From contig NC_026504.1 in the NCBI RefSeq assembly GCF_000182925.2, positions 744,001-808,000 of the forward strand: DNA of 64,000 nucleotides, given 5' to 3'. This document shows positions 1-11,100 of this stretch, in pieces; position 1 is the stretch's first letter; each line of letters begins with the position of its first letter. The notes under the pieces are model-generated. The model saw nothing but the letters and a program-made list of their open reading frames with translations, was not told where the DNA came from and did no database searches. This DNA is from Neurospora crassa OR74A (taxonomy: Eukaryota; Ascomycota; Sordariomycetes; Sordariales; Sordariaceae). A program made the translations under genes and the position numbers.

Positions 1-924
1 TAAATGTGCGTTCAACCGGTCATAACTGCTTCCCTCGGAGCTTTTGAGGCTATTGGGACATTCTGCCCTCTGCCATTGCCCAACTCACAGCTGTGTCTTT
101 ACCTCCTGGTTTCGTTCCCACTTGGTTATCATTTTAGGAAGCGCATTTTTTACCCTAGAGGGGTGGCGCAGCAGGCTATCTCGTCCCTGTTGGTTGAGAC
201 GAGAGAATTTCGTTTTCTCCTTTGATCACAGAAAGACCGCGGTTCACCCACGCCCATGTGAACTCTTGCAATATTCAGGGTGTTGGTGTGTCACGATGAG
301 ATAGGGTTTTTAAGGTGCTCTGGTTTTCCTGGATGTTCTCTTCCTTTCAGCTGCCCCAATCGTAGCGGCATCTCAAATAGTTCGGAGACCCTACAGTTCG
401 CGGGCATAAAACGTACCGGCGTAAGGATACCTCAGCATGACAAGCAGACCATCGGTCTACCGTCATCAAGAAGGTCGCTTTCTACTCCTTCATCGTAAAT
501 CATTGGTTTCTCTTCGATGGCCACTGCCTCCAGTTTTCTTTTAGGCCAGAAGAAGTTGGTCAGTCTTGAAAACGTAACACTTCAATGTCCACTGAATGCA
601 GTGAGATTACCTATCAACTTTAGAGGTAGAGAGCGACATCCTTATAGCCATTGGGTACATTTACCATTTTAGTATCTGCCATCACGACCAGACAAACCCC
701 ATAAACCTCCAGGCAGCCATGCCCATACTGCCCATACTGGCATCCTAACGGTCCAAACTCACACCGTACTAACCCAACAGGAGGGAGGGGAGAATGGCGA
801 GGTATATTAAGACTAATGCAAAGGTTCATAAGATGGAGACTAGAAAGGGAGTAGGCTGAGAAGAAGGAGGGACATTGCTCTTGCCCTCGTTGTGATATTG
901 ACCGTCTGATAGGGTTGGGCGCCA

Positions 925-971
<47 letters not shown>

Positions 972-1513
972 GGGGGATACCTCTAGTGATCTTTCTGTAG
1001 AGAATTTGCTATCATCCATATCCCATTTCTGGACGTTGTCGTGTGGCAATGGTCATTGCTTCCAGGAGATTATTGATAGATGGGAACAGTGATGATCTCT
1101 CTTCGCTCCTTGTATGACCAACAATCGGCCACTACACTACGTGCATTTCATCTGATACCTTCATCGTAAGACTAGTCACCCAACGATAGTCTTCGTTTGT
1201 CCATGGCCGTGACTGGGGCCGATAGCCCACATCGCAAACAATGAAAATTCACATAAATGCAGGGACAAGGCCACGTCCAACACCAACAATCATTCTTTGT
1301 ATGCGCATCGGCATTTGCCCAGTCACCAACAGGAGCGGCGAGAGATCTCATAATCTCGCCCTGACGGGACGTATCTTTTACGAACCTTATATCTGTAGAA
1401 TACTGTCTATTGATCTTCAAGCCTTGATCAACTCAACCTAAGGACAGGTTATATCAACCAAGACCCGGTCGGCGTCACTTGAACTTCCGAAGGAATGCTG
1501 GAAGGCAGCTATA
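1..1513. other. Intergenic, no gene supported
   Basis: Only short overlapping ORFs with no recognisable domain are open here. A hairpin (TCTCGTC / GACGAGA, about 178-206) follows an A-box-like TGGCGCAGCAGG near 164, but no matching B box or acceptor stem makes a tRNA. A poly-T run lies at 927-969. The first bases may be the 3' flank of a gene outside the window. Confidence 0.6.
927..969. repeat. Poly-T homopolymer, 43 nt
   Basis: An uninterrupted run of T read directly from the sequence. It creates a spurious poly-lysine ORF on the minus strand. The length is probably polymorphic and prone to sequencing error. Confidence 0.95.
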
Positions 1514-2695
1514 ATGTCTTTTACAGCGGATAAGACTTCATCGGGCCTCACAGCTCGTCAACTTCTCGGACTTGATGACAACGCTGCACGTAACAATTCC
1601 CGAAATGATGACGTCGATCCTTCACTTCCTTCTCACGCCGCCTACGTCCCCAATTCAAACAGACCCGCTTGTTGCGAAGACACTCGCCGTAAATTGGAAC
1701 TCAATGCCTCGATTCACGAGAGTGACCTCGAAAGCAATGGCATACCCCCACCCACACATTGCCCAGTTCCAAACAGCCGATTCACCACAAGGCTACCGCC
1801 CCGAGCCCAATCCCACCCAAGTACTCAGTCAGGTACAACGCATGCTTGAGGAACAAGACCAAGACAAAGACAGGGCGAATCCTCTACAATCCTTCCAAAT
1901 CCAACCAGGACGCCCACCACCACCACCACCACCACCATCATCCTTCGACCGCGAAGCCTGGCTCGCCACCCGCCCAACCATCGCCGACCTCATCGCCCCC
2001 AGACCACTTCCCCCACCTCCACCCATCCCACCCTCCAAAACCTAGTCTCCCCTCACCGATTCTGCCTCCGTCACAGCTCCCTCTGCTGCTGGCCCTGTTC
2101 CGACGGCTGAGACAAACTCCCTGCTCAAGCGATGTGTGTTGTGCATGTTTGAAGCCGTGGAGGTGGGGGCAGGGATGTTGGTGGGCGCATTGGTGGATTT
2201 GGGTGACGGTGGATAGAGTAGGGGCTGGAGGAGAAGGAGAGGGGGGAAATGGGAGGGTGAGGGCGTTGATGTATGCTTGGTCGGGGAGGAGTGTGGAAGT
2301 ACTTGGTACGTAGACCAGATAAGGGGTTTGGAGTGTTTGAGTGTAGGACGGGGGATACTGGAGTTTGGAGATGCCGGGGGTGGGACAGATGGGTGGATGA
2401 TGAAGAGATATGGAGAGGGTACATGGGATGAGGTATTCATGGGCAATGTCACTGATAACGAATGTGGTGCAGTTAAAAGAAAGAGCGTGATGCGGCAGAT
2501 TGGAAGTAGAAGCTAATTGGAGAGTGAACCAAGGTCTTGCCTGGAAGGTGCTCAGTGTTTGTTTCATGGACCATGTTGATGAGTTGAAGTTATTTCTTCA
2601 GCCTCTGGTTCTGACAGTGAGAAACATAGGTACCAAAGTATTTGGGAGGCCTCAAATGATCGATTGGCCTAACTGATAGAAACGCGAACGTAGGT
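1514..2695 (+). pseudogene. Decayed proline-rich protein gene (hypothetical)
   Basis: The plus strand looks coding but broken. A first ORF starts at 1514 (MSFTADKTSSGLTARQLLGL) and closes at 1849. A second frame, open from 1572, runs through a PPPP-rich stretch and SSFDREAWLATRPTIADLI to a TAG at 2043-2045. The same frame then stays open (SPLTDSASVTAPSAAGPVPT..) to a second TAG at 2216-2218, and again to a TAA at 2514-2516 (..TWYVDQIRGLECLSVGRG..). After that a different frame reads NWRVNQGLAWKVLSVCFMDH.. to TGA near 2693. So one presumed coding sequence carries two in-frame amber codons and at least two frame changes, and no GT..AG introns remove them. Both ambers fit CAG to TAG (CpA to TpA), the RIP direction, though two sites prove nothing. 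I do not recognise the family. The 209-residue antisense ORF at 1938-2567 is probably a shadow. An unusually spliced living gene remains possible. Confidence 0.35.
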
Positions 2696-3434
2696 CGTGG
2701 AGAGTAAGACCAAACAGATTTCGGTACATCTTCGTGGTGCTGACGATCAACTGGAGTCTAACCGGAGGGAATGAGTGTGAGAATCGAGGGCGGATGGCCT
2801 CGTCACCTAGTTTGTTCCTTCTCTTGGCATAAGACTGATCATGGATCGGCTTGGCGGGTCGCTGCTTCCGTGATGAGCGATATGATGGTGGGGGAAATGA
2901 GACGCGCAATATGAAACGCAGGTGAAAATGTCAAGTGGAATCAGGGATGATCTCAATCGCGAACATGGAAACCGCGACTCCTCCACTCCAAGGTTGGCGA
3001 TTGTGAGCAGAAAGGGAGGTCTGTGCTGGCGATCAAACGGGCAGGAGCACCTGGCGGGACGGGACTGTCCGCATCAATGAGTCGGTTCCTGGTCAAGCTG
3101 CAAAATTGCGAGTCAAGACTTCGATTTCAGTTCGTTTGACTGGACGGAAGAGATGAGAACTGAGGTTGAACATGAATACCTAAGCAACGACGTCACAAAT
3201 CACAATAGAACATTCAACACACAGATACTCGGAAAATAGTTCCAATTCCACCCATGAGAGAAGAGCAACTAATCCACCCGCTTGCTTGACCATCTACCAA
3301 GTGATGTCTATCATTCTAAGGTATCCAATACAAAGGAATTTTGCTATCCAACCGCTCTAATCGTTCCGTTCCCGTTGACACGCCTGCATCCCAGTCATTA
3401 AATCGTCTCGACAAAAAACTCCACAACACAACAT
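2696..3434. other. Intergenic / 3' flank of the aldo-keto reductase
   Basis: No supported gene. One 85-codon minus ORF (2652-2909) has no recognisable feature. The last ~100 bases before 3435 are probably the 3' untranslated region of the minus-strand reductase. Confidence 0.5.
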
Positions 3435-4430
3435 TTACTCCTGCTTGAGCTGGCCGTCGGACTCCTCGGGCCAGACATCGTAGCCAAAGGTGTCCTTCAT
3501 GTTGACGAAGCGGCAGTGGCGGCCCTTGGCAACCTCCTGGATGGCCTTGAAGTCCTCGTCGCGGAGGACGGGAATCTGGAAGTTGCTCTCGATACGCGAG
3601 GGGGTCGAGCTCTTGGGGAGCACGACGTAGCCTCTGCGGAGACCCCAGGCGAGGAGCACCTGGGCAAGGTTGTGTCCGCTGCGCTCAGCAACGGCCTTGA
3701 GAGTGGGGTCATCACGGACACGCTCGCCCGTCGATGGGACCTGGTTCTGCGAGCCGAGAGGAGAGTAGGCAGTGGGGATGATCTGGTTCTTGAAGCAGAA
3801 CTCGACGAGCTCCGTGTTGGGGAGGAAGGGGTGGATTTCAATCTGGTTGACGGTCGGCTTGATGCGAGCAAACTTGAGGAGCTTCTGCAGGCCGGGGATG
3901 GTCCAGTTGGAAACACCAATGGACCGCGTCTTGCCGGCATCCACGAGATCCTCCATGGCCCGCCATGTTGGCTCGGGGTTCTCGGTGAGCTCCTTCTTGA
4001 TGATGTACTTGCCATCGGGGCCGATCTTGGGCATGTTGGTGGCCTCGTCCTTCTCGGCGGCAATGGGCCAGTGGATGAGGAAGAGGTCGACGTAGTCAAC
4101 CTTGAGCTTGTCGAGCGAGTTCTGCAAGCTCCACTTGACATCCTCGGGCTCGTGCAGGTGGTTCCACACCTTGGTGCAGATGAAGATGTCCTCGCGCTTG
4201 ACGTCCTTGTGGTTCTCAAGGAACTCGGCGAGCGCCTGGCCGACCTCGTCCTCGTTCTGGTAGAACCACGCGCAGTCGAGGTGACGGTAGCCAACCTCGA
4301 GGGCCTTCTTGACGGCCGCGTAGGTCTCGCCCTTGGCACCCTCGTTGGCAAAGGTGCCGAATCCGACGGCGGGGATTCTCACTCCATTGTTGAGAGTGTA
4401 GGTGGTGTTGGCGGCAGTGAATCCAGTCAT
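3435..4430 (-). CDS. Aldo-keto reductase, Gcy1/glycerol dehydrogenase-like
   Basis: A single-exon gene of 331 codons. The protein is an NADP(H)-dependent aldo-keto reductase, a cytosolic TIM barrel that interconverts aldehydes or ketones and alcohols. The catalytic tetrad is complete: Asp52 and Tyr57 in the LDCAWFYQNE segment, Lys87 in CTKVWN and His120 in LFLIHWP. Further family signatures are GVSNWTIPGLQKLL, the VNQIEIHP strand and the coenzyme-phosphate segment VLPKSSTPSRIESNFQ. The length is normal for the family. It most resembles fungal NADP-dependent glycerol 2-dehydrogenase or D-galacturonate/L-glyceraldehyde reductases; the exact substrate cannot be read from the sequence. The start is the first ATG (CAT at 4428-4430), preceded on the coding strand by a CT-rich leader typical of highly expressed fungal genes. 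A long plus-strand ORF over the same bases (3516-4475) is an antisense shadow. Confidence 0.95.
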   Translation of the reverse strand: MTGFTAANTTYTLNNGVRIPAVGFGTFANEGAKGETYAAVKKALEVGYRHLDCAWFYQNEDEVGQALAEFLENHKDVKREDIFICTKVWNHLHEPEDVKWSLQNSLDKLKVDYVDLFLIHWPIAAEKDEATNMPKIGPDGKYIIKKELTENPEPTWRAMEDLVDAGKTRSIGVSNWTIPGLQKLLKFARIKPTVNQIEIHPFLPNTELVEFCFKNQIIPTAYSPLGSQNQVPSTGERVRDDPTLKAVAERSGHNLAQVLLAWGLRRGYVVLPKSSTPSRIESNFQIPVLRDEDFKAIQEVAKGRHCRFVNMKDTFGYDVWPEESDGQLKQE

Positions 4431-6530
4431 TTTGGAGGAGATGATGATATTACGGATTGTCGGAGCAATCCTTGACTAGGTGGTTTCTTGTGTGTTGTGT
4501 GGTGATGGAGAAGAAGATGATGATGATGGATGAATGCTGATGCTGATGAGTGAGAGAGAGAAATTGCAGGAGCAGAGATACAGTAGGATGGGTATAGCGT
4601 CCAAAAAGTTACACAACCCACGGGAAGCGCCAGTTAAATCCAATTCGGAGGCCTACACGACCACAGCTGCTCATCTGCACGAATTTCCCTGTTGAGACTC
4701 GTAGCGGTAAACAAAGACAAGCGAAGAGAGGTCGGGAGTGGCCAACTCCCCTCGGGGCCACTCGCAGCGGCCTGCCAAGGTATCCTTCATCCTGACACTG
4801 CACTGCACTGCTGAGTGAGGAGGTCGATGCATCATCCAATGCTGCTGGGTCAGCGCAGCGTTGGATCAGTGCTGGGTCAGTCCTCAGTCCATACGTCGCC
4901 AGCGGCATTTTTAGGGGTCCACCGATGACGCACGGAGGACCCACGGAGCCCCACGTGCGGCGGGGATGAGGTGGGCTAAGTAGCTGAGGTCGCTGTCGGA
5001 CGCCGACAAGGTCTCACAAAAACAGGACGGACGCAGCACCGACATGGTGCCAGACGGAGGGACCGCCCGGCATTCCAACGGATGACAAAAGGACGCGCCA
5101 AGGCCAAGCTTGTCCCTTTACGGCCTCCGATCTTCTCGAGATCTTCGCCCTCCGCGAGTCATGTTTGGCTGTTGCTGTTTGGTCCTCATGGAACATCACT
5201 GTCGGTCAGTTTCAGGCACCGGGCTGTCATTGGAGCCAGCACCTCACCTCGTCGCTTTGGGCTCTCTCTCGTCTCTCTGGCGCCGTTTGGTGCCTTCTTC
5301 ATTGCTTGGTCGGTTATGGCGCCTCGTCGGTGGGAGTGCAACGCTACCTTGACAACCGACCGGACAACGGACAAACAACGGCGGCGAAATCACACATACA
5401 CACAGACAAGGTCCGGCCAAGCGAGGTTCACTTGTTGGCAGAAAAACCATATCCAAATTGGGTGGTGAGCGGTCAAGCCGGCGGCAGCGCCAACGCCGGA
5501 CGCCGGGTGCCGGGTGCCGGGTCGTCTCCTGATTGCTGCCACCTGTCTTAGCGCCGCGCAGTGGTGCAGTTGTAGTGGCCAAACGGTCCCACATATCTCG
5601 CCCACTTGTCGCCCTGCTAGGACGGCCAATCCCTTTCCTTCTTTGTCCAGAATCTCCGTTCTCCAGGACCCTCAGCATCTGAGCATTTCTGGGGCCTCTG
5701 ACGACATCGACATGGTCAAGCCCGCCGCCTATGCTCCAACCGTCCTAGCCGTGTTCCGTTCCGTAAGACCCTCCAGCTCCTCCCAATCCACATTGTGTCC
5801 GCTTCAAACTGACGGTAGCCCGTACGGGAGATTGATTCAGGACAACGGTGAATGCACGGAGCATGCGAAGAAAGGGGGCCACATATGGTCCGATGGGCAA
5901 TACGGAGCTGGAGACGGACTGAATGTGGAGGGCGCCAGTGTACACTGTGTATGCCATCCAATCCGTGGGGGGCCTGCGCTGGCTGCCACGACACTGTGTG
6001 GGTACGGCCATATTAACATCACTGCAGTTGCCCTATCTGTCGTCATCCTGGAGATCTTGCGGCGATACCTGCTCGGTTGAGATGGTTCAGATCGACGCCT
6101 GGCGCCAGACGGCACCCTCAGAATGGATTCCTTTGTCAGAAGTAGATCAGGGGTTCGCGAATGCGACTCGCGTGGTTGGTCTGATGGGGAGGACATCCCA
6201 GCATCCCAGGGGTCCAGAGAGCACACACCCACCATGACAGGAGCCAAGACCATGATACTATCGCCTTGGACCCTACCGACGGCGACATATAAGAGACACT
6301 GATCCCCGCCGCTCAAGATGATGATATTGTTCCGCCATCATCAGCAATCGAATCCTCTTGTGTTTTCTCTTTCAACTTTGATACCACTACTTTGCGAAAC
6401 GTAGAGCGTTTTCATCTTTGCGTCTCTTCATCCATCCAGCAGCAGACATCGAACAGTCTTGAAGACTTAAAACCGCGGTTATTTTACTTTCAGCTTTGAA
6501 ACATTTTGTTCTGATACCCCATCCATCAAG
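4431..6530. other. Divergent intergenic region with two promoters
   Basis: This 2.1 kb lies between the start of the minus-strand reductase and the start of the plus-strand HAD hydrolase, so both promoters are here. Several overlapping ORFs up to 188 codons are open (for example 5514-6080), but none has a domain, consistent codon use or splice pattern. The last ~200 bases before 6531 are CT-rich and probably the leader of the hydrolase. Confidence 0.55.
6288..6293 (+). promoter_or_regulatory. TATA-like element upstream of HAD hydrolase
   Basis: TATAAG within ACATATAAGAGA, about 240 bases before the ATG at 6531. Position and sequence suit a fungal TATA element with a long CT-rich leader. The assignment is by pattern only. 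Confidence 0.35.
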
Positions 6531-8111
6531 ATGTCCGGTCAGCAAAGCGATATCGTTGTGGGTATTCCTAACCCAAACACCAAGACGAACCCCCACACTC
6601 CTCCAGAGTCACCAACTGAGACTCAAATCAAGGCCCTCGATGGTGTCGAAAAGCAGCAGCAGCAGGAACAGCCACAACAGCTCAACGTTGCCAAGACTCG
6701 TGGTAACTCCCGCCAAGACTCGCTCACCATCCCTCTTTCTCCTTCTGTCGCCAACCACAACACCATTGAGGTTCCGGCAACCAGGTCTCCCGATGCCCAC
6801 GCCGATCTTTACATGCACAACCTTTCCGCTTCCCCATCCTTGAAGGAGCGCAGACTCTCCCGCAACTCGTTCGGCGCTTCGCTTCCCATCCCCCGTTCCA
6901 AGCGCCAGTCTCGTCTCAGCAGCGTCACTTTCCCCGGCGGCGTCGCCGAGGCTCTCCAGGAAGCCAGCGGCGGCACCCTTCCTCTCAAGCCTACGCGCGA
7001 GTTCTTGGCCGACCGTGTTCAGGACATCCACTCCGAGAAGGTCGAGAAGGTCAAGAACATGAGCTTTGTCTTCGACATTGATGGTGTCCTTGTCCACGGT
7101 GATCGTCTGATCCCTGAGGGCAAGAAGGTCTTGGACATGCTCAACGGCGATAACGAGCTTGGCATCAAGATTCCCCACATCTTCCTTACCAACGGCTCTG
7201 GTAAGCCCGAGCTTGCCCGTACCGAGCAGCTCTCCAAGATCCTCCAGAACCCCATCAGCACCGACCAGTTCATCCAGTCGCACACCCCCATGCGCGCCTT
7301 GGCCGAGTACTACAACACCGTCCTTGTTGTCGGTGGTGAGGGCTACAAGTGCCGCGAGGTTGCTGAGGAGTATGGCTTCAAGGACATTGTCGTCCCCAAC
7401 GACATTGTTGCCTGGGACCCTTCGATCGCTCCCTACCGCGTCTTCACCGACGAGGAGCGCGCCACTTCCCGTCCCCGCGACTTCACCAAGACCAACATCG
7501 AGGCCATCATGGTCTTCTCCGACTCCCGCGACTACGCTACCGACATGCAAATCATTGTCGATCTTCTCCGATCCGAGAATGGTCGCCTCGGCACTGTTGC
7601 CAAGGACCCTGTCTCGCAGCGCATCCCCATCTACTTCTCCCAGGGTGATTTGCTCTGCCCTACCGAGCACCCTACTCCTCGTATGAGCCAGGGCGCCTTC
7701 CGCATTGGTCTCGAGGCCATGTACAAGGCCCTCACCGGCGTCGACCTCGAGCGTGTCGTCTACGGCAAGCCCGAGATGGCTACCTACAAGTACGCCGACG
7801 AGGTCATTGCCTCCTGGATGGAGCAGATCCACGGCGAGGAGAAGATTCCCCAGAACATCTACATGGTCGGTGACAACCCGGCTTCCGACATTGTCGGTGG
7901 TAACCTCTACGGCTGGAACACCTGCCTTGTCCGCACCGGTGTTTTCCAGGGTGGTGAGAACGACGAGGAGAACCCGGCCAACTTCGGTGTCTTCGCCAAC
8001 GTCTGGGAGGCTGTCACTTCTGCCTGCCGCAAGGAGCTTGGTGATGACTTCAAGTTCAAGTGGGATGACCGTGTCAACCCTCTTAACATCAACGCCTCTG
8101 CCATTGAGTAA
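6531..8111 (+). CDS. HAD-superfamily subfamily IIA hydrolase (CECR5/YKR070W-like)
   Basis: A single-exon gene of 526 residues. Residues 1-170 are low-complexity, rich in Ser, Pro and Gln (KQQQQEQPQQ near 41-50), with many SP and RRxS-type potential phosphosites; this is longer than in typical family members. The HAD core follows: motif I FDIDGVLVHGD with nucleophile Asp182 and Asp184, motif II FLTNGSG (218-224), the lysine in YGKPEMATY (Lys413) and motif IV MVGDNPASDIVGGN (445-458), followed by the IIA ending WNTCLVRTGVF. The arrangement matches the CECR5 group of IIA phosphatases, whose yeast member is mitochondrial; substrates are not well defined. The ATG at 6531 sits in a good context (CAAGATGTC) and is the first in frame. 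The transcript probably ends in the T-rich stretch after 8390. A 407-codon minus ORF on top of it is a shadow. Confidence 0.93.
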   Translation: MSGQQSDIVVGIPNPNTKTNPHTPPESPTETQIKALDGVEKQQQQEQPQQLNVAKTRGNSRQDSLTIPLSPSVANHNTIEVPATRSPDAHADLYMHNLSASPSLKERRLSRNSFGASLPIPRSKRQSRLSSVTFPGGVAEALQEASGGTLPLKPTREFLADRVQDIHSEKVEKVKNMSFVFDIDGVLVHGDRLIPEGKKVLDMLNGDNELGIKIPHIFLTNGSGKPELARTEQLSKILQNPISTDQFIQSHTPMRALAEYYNTVLVVGGEGYKCREVAEEYGFKDIVVPNDIVAWDPSIAPYRVFTDEERATSRPRDFTKTNIEAIMVFSDSRDYATDMQIIVDLLRSENGRLGTVAKDPVSQRIPIYFSQGDLLCPTEHPTPRMSQGAFRIGLEAMYKALTGVDLERVVYGKPEMATYKYADEVIASWMEQIHGEEKIPQNIYMVGDNPASDIVGGNLYGWNTCLVRTGVFQGGENDEENPANFGVFANVWEAVTSACRKELGDDFKFKWDDRVNPLNINASAIE

Positions 8112-11100
8112 ATGGGAAAAAAAAGAAAGCAGCAGGCAGCGCGTGTGGTTGTTTACAGCATGATCATTGGTTATTAGGGCATTGATTGGCTTGGCTATAT
8201 ATACCTTCGCTTTGGCAGCGACAGCGGAATCTCGGAATTGGGAGATATCATACCATTTGGCGTTTAAAGGGTTTCACTTTTCTTGGTTTGGGACTTGGAT
8301 ACCGCGAGGGTTGTGAAGCGGGGATGAGGAGGAGAGGAGGACGAGGAGGATGTGACTAGGAGCAGGATGAAAGATGTATCTTCTTTTTTCTCCTTTTCTC
8401 ATCATTTCAATTCTTTTTCATCTAGCTTTTTCTCATGTTGTTTGATCTAGCATTTAGACACTAGAGCTCAGCATCTTTTTTTTTTTTTTTCTCTTTAGAT
8501 GTCAGTTGTTAGGATACACAAAACATCATACTTCTACAATAATCTCCATGACCCAATCAAGTTGTGAATGCATTCCATTAACAACGAAGTCAGTTCAACG
8601 ACAGCAAAACCTTCTTTTTCTCGAGGTCGTCATCATCAACCCGCACCCAAGACCAGGGACACCCCTATCTGTTCAGCTTGGTTCAGTTGTGCACAAGAGC
8701 CGTGCGTGTTTTGGCGGATGCCACCTTGCCAACGCAAGCCGCACGGATGACCCTGGCGGGGCCACCTCGCTGGAGGGGCCGGCTTGCCAAGGCGCGGTTT
8801 CAAGATGTGAAGAGTGTGCCAAGAGCCGTGCCAAGGAGTAAATTGTGGATTGGCGGGACTTCTTTCGACTTGTCGAGAGGGAAGTGTGAATTCCGAATGC
8901 CCATATTCCTTACACGTGTACACTGTCTACACTGCTAACATCCATGATATTCGTTGTTGCCCAGGTAAGAACCTGGGAAGCAAATTTGCAAAGGAAAAAG
9001 AAAATGTTTCACAACAATAGAATCATGCCAAACTGACCTCATTCCCTTCCAATCTTTTTTCACAAACTAACAGGGAAGTAGCTAGCTAGCTATCACCAAT
9101 GTACAGGAAGAGAACTGAAAAACTCGTTCGTTCGCTACTGCGGTGCCGGTGTCCGTCGGATAGTGGCCCCTGCGTTCTCTCTCTCCGAGCGATAGCCGTG
9201 ATCCTTGGCGATTTGATACAGTACTTCCATTCTTCCAGGTTGTGAAGGGTACCTACCAACGCAATCGATCCATTCATTGGATTGGAAGCATTTTGGCGAT
9301 ATGTTTGAAGGATTTTCTTCCAACTTTCCAACAAACATTTTCATGACTTTTTGCTTGGCTTCTGCTTGGCTTGCCGTGGGTGCCGGCTTACACTAGTGTA
9401 GTGTACCTCGGTAGAGGTAGCATCAGAGTTTGCGCAATGCGGCTCATCCATTTGCTTGTTTTGTTGCTTGTTTTCATATCGACATGTCAGCAACTTTGTC
9501 CATCACGTCGGCAATTAGTCGTGGTGGTGGTGGTGCCGTGGTGGGTGGCTGGCTTCGGGAGATCCGACGAGTACCAGAATCATCTACACTGCGCAAGTCC
9601 CTACCTCCAAAGGCAAGGATTTGCCACCACCACCACCACCACCATCACCGCCATTATTGTCCAATCCCAGTTTAAACCTTGATTATCCGAACGGGGGAAC
9701 TTTTTACGAAATGTGAACACAGTTTGTGGAAACTCGTTCGAGGGAACTAAAATTTGCCCATGGAATCGTATTCAGCTCTTGCGGCCAAGTCATGGATCTT
9801 CAAGCTGATGATATTGATCTCGTCGACCATTAGTGCTGAAGCAGCAGGCTTTGGAAGCAATGACCAGCTTCTATGGGCCTGCATCGTGAGAGGCGAAAAG
9901 GACAGCAAGGCAATTGATATCAAAAAAGACCCCCCAAGATCTTGATATGACAGATAACATCGAGATAAGAGGGCGTTGAACGGACCGACTCTTTGGGGGT
10001 GACGCGACTCGAACTCTTTGATGTCGTCTAAGCACCCGCGCCGTGGCATTCAAACAGCAAGCACGGTTCAAGACCCAAGCACTGCACTGACCAGGACGAT
10101 AGGAATCCAGGACTACGCTAGCAAAACGGAAAGAAAACGCCAAGCCAGACCGTTTCTACCCATTCTCTACACAGTAAGTACCAAGTACGTACCGACCTAC
10201 GCAGTGTTGCATCCATGACTTTTGACAACGAGTGAACACAACGAAATGCAAGCAGCATCCATCGAGTACAGCAAATGAGTTCATCCCATTTCTGGAGTTA
10301 GGTACATATACATTACTGTGCTTTACTCTCGCTGTCTCAGTCGTCTCAGTGTCTCATGTTTCGTTATGCCTTTGGCTACCTACTAGTATTTTCTCATATG
10401 ACAATGTCCCCATTCTTCCCCCCTGAACCCTTTCCTTTGAGTTTCACGATGGCTTCGACAACAACAACAACAAACCTTCCCCCCCTCCCCCTCCGGACAC
10501 GGTGAGGAGAACCTTTGCGGACAACAGCATGCAGCAGCAGCAGCACGCAGGCATCCACAACAAGGCCCGCCCCCCACTTGGTGAACAAGGCCGCCCCATA
10601 AGGATAAACCCACACTGATGTCATTTTGCATAATCAGAAACCCGCAGCAGCAAAGCAACAAGGGTGAGATTTGAATCCACAGAGAGCGTGAAGTGAAGTG
10701 AAGCGGAAGGGCGATGGCGCCAAGCGGGATAGATGTGGGACTCAACTACTATGTACATATTGCGGCGGCGGGGACCCGACTTTGGGCAGGGTCTATTGGG
10801 GGGGTTCATTTGTTTTTCGTTGTCTTTGTCTTAAGTTAGGTTTGTCGATGTCGTTGATGGATGCCTGTTGATAGATCAGAAAAGTGAGAAAACTAAACAC
10901 ATCAACAAGGTAAAGAAAATAGCGCGTGGGATTTTGATAATTTTGGCCATCAAAGCAAGGCAGCAAAGAATGAACCCTTTGTGCATTGCATTGGTGTGTT
11001 TCGACTTTGGTATGTAGACGCAATGGCCGCGTGGCATCCAACTTGGGGGAACAAGTAAACGACGCTAGATGAGGATGGGAAAGGCATCATGTTCCCATCA

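Noticed and set aside
164-260. A-box-like TGGCGCAGCAGG with a hairpin
   Set aside because: No acceptable B box or cloverleaf; the hairpin is in the wrong place.
1938-2567. 209-codon minus-strand ORF
   Set aside because: Lies opposite a more coding-like plus-strand frame and reads as Pro/Ser/His low complexity.
3516-4475. Long plus-strand ORF (319 codons)
   Set aside because: Antisense to the aldo-keto reductase; open because of the biased codon use of the real gene.
6609-7832. Long minus-strand ORF (407 codons)
   Set aside because: Antisense shadow of the HAD hydrolase, with a repetitive Gly/Val/Leu composition and no domain.
9430-9675. Small plus ORF with a hydrophobic N terminus
   Set aside because: Dominated by GTG and CAC simple repeats in both frames; no support as a secreted protein.
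9980-10060. tRNA-like GAGTTCGAGTC on the minus strand
   Set aside because: The T arm does not pair and no A box or acceptor stem is found.
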